A program made the translations under genes and the position numbers. A DNA stretch of 64,000 nucleotides, taken from positions 6,317,501 to 6,381,500 of the forward strand of contig JBBMNZ010000018.1 in NCBI GenBank assembly GCA_037954325.1, given 5' to 3'. The notes beneath the pieces are model-generated. The model had not been told where the DNA came from. It did not search any database and saw nothing but the letters and a program-made list of their open reading frames with translations. Below are positions 61,861 through 64,000 of the stretch, one piece after another (position 1 is the stretch's first letter; every line of letters starts with the position of its first letter). The stretch comes from Fistularia commersonii. Taxonomy: Eukaryota; Chordata; Actinopteri; Syngnathiformes; Fistulariidae.

Positions 61861-62159
61861 GCAGTTACAGAATAATGACACCATAATTATCAGGAAGTAT
61901 TTTTTTTGCTTTCAATTTTTACTTTCACTCACTGTATTTAAAACTGTCATAAAAACAAAATTTGTACTTTCATGACTTCCATTTCAACACTACCCTGTCA
62001 GTTTTTTCTAATATTTTTCGTTCATGTCAAATTTTGTATTTTATATTTCCAATATTAGTCTGATAATTCCAAGTATGAGCTCAAGTTATCTTTTCTGATT
62101 AATATTTTTATTTGTTTGCATTGATTTGATCTAGTCTTGTTATCTATTTACTATTTCAG

Positions 62160-62274
62160 CCCCAACCAATGAGTGGCGTTACTGAGCCTTCATGACCATT
62201 TGTTGCGATTTCACACAGTCGAAGAAGAGAAGACGCACATCTGAGAGCTGCCGCCGTTTAATAGAACGTGTTTG
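62160..62274 (+). promoter_or_regulatory. gdpd1: Probable gdpd1 promoter and non-coding first exon
   Basis: A CCAAT box (AACCAATGAG) lies near 62,165. A CpG-richer exon-like stretch (GAGAGCTGCCGCCG) ends in TTTG followed by GTGAGT at 62,275, a strong donor. The matching acceptor is TGATTCCAG ending at 62,611, so intron 1 would be 62,275-62,611. Confidence 0.5.
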
Positions 62275-62643
62275 GTGAGTACCGTCGCAGCAGTGCTAGA
62301 ATTGTCCGGTTATTTTGAGATATAGTAGCCCGATGCACCAAGTCGAGGAAATAAATAAAGCAGCTATAACAACAACAATAATAAACCTGGTAATGATATT
62401 ACCCCCCCCACACACACACACACAAAAAGCTGAGGCAAGCCAACTGTTTGATGAGAAGGTAGGAGTCACTGCTTTCAGTCGTAAATTCCGGAGAGCTAAT
62501 ATTAGCCTGATGAACCCATTTAGCTTACTAACTCACATTGTAACGTTGTCCTTAAGTCAAAAATAGACAATGACATTAAAATATGAATGGCCTTATAATG
62601 ACTGATTCCAGCTTCCCCGGCTGTTGCCAGCGCACCGAAAAAG

Positions 62644-62779
62644 ATGTGTGCCGCAGTGTACGTGTTGTCGACGGTTGCGGGTTATGTCCTCACATCCACT
62701 CTGTTGCTCAAATGCCCCACTCTTTTGCACCGGAAAAAGAGAGAGACCTTCGTCAGTAGACACATCTCCCACAGAGGAG
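62644..62779 (+). CDS. gdpd1: gdpd1 first coding exon
   Basis: ATG at 62,644; the donor AGAGGAG followed by GTCAGT at 62,780. It encodes 45 codons plus one base: an N-terminal hydrophobic anchor (VYVLSTVAGYVLTSTLLLKC), then PTLLHRKKRETFVSRHISHRG. The end matches the vertebrate GDPD1 pattern LLLKYPTLLH...HISHRGG, where HRGG opens the GDPD catalytic barrel and its His is catalytic. GDPD1 is a membrane lysophospholipase D that releases lysophosphatidic acid. The 5' UTR starts at 62,612. GDPD3 is a less good match (its N-terminus differs). The exon is shorter than 60 codons and overlaps longer meaningless frames in other registers. Confidence 0.85.
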
Positions 62780-63351
62780 GTCAGTAAACATGTTAGCCAA
62801 CATAAGGTTGGTAGGATTGCATTTCTATTCGAAAAGAACGTATTTGTTTGGATTACAATAATTGAAAGCATTTCATTGCATACGAAGAGCTGTGCAATAT
62901 GCTCTATCTAAGTGTCAACTCTTAAGTGCTCGTTTGGTGGAATTGTTTTTAAATTTAAAATTTCTTCAATTTTATAGCCCGCCAGGAACCAGGTCTCGTG
63001 AAAATACATTGAAGAAGTAGTCATCTGATAGTCATCTTTAAAAATCCTGAATACATTATTTATTAATGTTCAGAGGATAACTTTGAAATGGCCAAATGTG
63101 CAAGATATTCATTCTCATTAAAACCGAATATCTTATCGGAAACATAGGACCAAAAGCTTTTAAAGAACATAATTGAATTGATGTTTTGAAAAGTAGCTGT
63201 TAAATACAGCTGCAATCAGATGCCTTTCACGATTATTTAAGTAAAAGGCATTTCATATTAGTGCTTTTCACGCTAAATGACCTATTTGTGCTCAGTAAAA
63301 AAAGAAAAGTGATTCCCCTGTCTTAATATAATTCTTTTTATTATAATGCAG

Positions 63352-63394
63352 GAGCAGGTGAAAACCTTGAAAACACAATGACAGCTTTCAAACA
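63352..63394 (+). CDS. gdpd1: gdpd1 second coding exon (gene continues beyond the window)
   Basis: The acceptor TATAATGCAG ends at 63,351; the donor AAACA followed by GTGAGT at 63,395. Phase 1 from the previous exon closes to give HRGGAGENLENTMTAFK(H). HRGGAGENLENT is the conserved start of the GDPD domain with a metal-binding Glu. The rest of the protein (about 250 residues in the family) lies to the right of 64,000. Confidence 0.87.
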
Positions 63395-64000
63395 GTGAGT
63401 AGAAAGCTGTCATAATGGCAACTAATACATATTTGTGTCTCTAGAATAGCATCAGTTGTCTCAATTGTGGTTAGTGTGTTATTTTTAGCTTTGCAATCCT
63501 TTGGGTAATTGCAGTTCAGTGTTCTGCAACTGTCTGTTTTTACATTTTAATTCATTCCCATTCAATGTCTGTGGAAGTTTTCAGTCATCCAGCTCATGGT
63601 TAATTCTTGTCAAAATATTCTTGTGGCAACTGGAATGCATTTTTTTGCCTTAAAGACATTTCATCTCTCATGCCAGAGGTTTCTTCAGTTCAGAACTGAA
63701 CTTACGAACTGAAGAAGCCATCAGACGTTTGAATACCGATTTTTGAAATAGCATTCATAAATCCATTAGCTCCTAGCAACTGGTTTGCGAACAGTTCTTA
63801 GTTCTAGATATCTAATGCAATCATAATGTCTTGTTATTTCATCCACATAGGGTTGGTATTTTATATATGATTGAACAATTTTGTGCTGATACTCTGCATA
63901 CAACAGACAATCTGGATCACTGCTGAATATTTTTCTTTACCTATCATGGCATTGTTTCGGTGTTTGTGGCAACATTTCCTGACATTGTTTATTGAAATGT
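63395..64000 (+). other. gdpd1: gdpd1 intron, truncated by window end
   Basis: AT-rich intron sequence after the second coding exon. No further GDPD exon is seen before 64,000. Confidence 0.6.

Noticed and set aside
1..64000. tRNA, rRNA or snRNA genes
   Set aside because: No cloverleaf with intact A and B boxes or other structured RNA gene was recognised by eye; a covariance-model search was not possible.

Overview
The window reads as a stretch of ray-finned (teleost) fish nuclear genome. Genes are split by GT-AG introns, protein similarity is to vertebrate families, and the interspersed repeats are typical of fish (RTE-like and L1-like LINEs, Ty3/gypsy LTR elements, Tc1-like and hAT remnants, a palindromic MITE). 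No bacterial, organellar or viral gene organisation is seen. Calls were made by reading the sequence; no database search was run.

Layout. 1-9.7 kb is repeat-rich: a gypsy LTR, a broken L1-like LINE split by a solo LTR, then about 7 kb of a roughly 176-bp satellite (2.56-9.45 kb). The array is interrupted by an internally deleted gypsy element, ends in an inverted segment, and is capped by a MITE. 9.7-18.7 kb is gene-poor and holds RTE-like LINE fragments, one gypsy element with both target duplications but no integrase, and a hAT remnant.

19.2-27.65 kb (minus strand) is a complete 16-exon FET-family RNA-binding protein gene, best called taf15 (431 codons assembled). 30.1-53.2 kb (minus strand) is a complete NADPH-cytochrome P450 reductase gene, por: 15 coding exons, 674 codons assembled, plus a likely non-coding first exon near 56.24 kb. 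Its introns hold four RTE-like LINE copies, three antisense and one sense. 56.3-62.2 kb is intergenic with LINE debris. At 62.2 kb a plus-strand gene begins: its first coding exons at 62,644-62,779 and 63,352-63,394 match glycerophosphodiester phosphodiesterase domain containing 1 (gdpd1), and the rest lies beyond the window.

The three genes are unrelated in function: nuclear RNA binding and transcription, electron supply to microsomal P450s, and lysophospholipid hydrolysis. They are neighbours, not an operon. por and gdpd1 are divergent, with about 6 kb between their 5' ends; por and taf15 run in the same direction, with about 2.5 kb between the por stop codon and the taf15 start codon. The points most worth checking are the four-monomer higher-order pattern in the satellite, the GC-AG intron and the 35-nt skippable exon in taf15, the target-site duplications that date several insertions, and a 45-bp duplicated element in a por intron. 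I found no evidence for a wholly new biological system.
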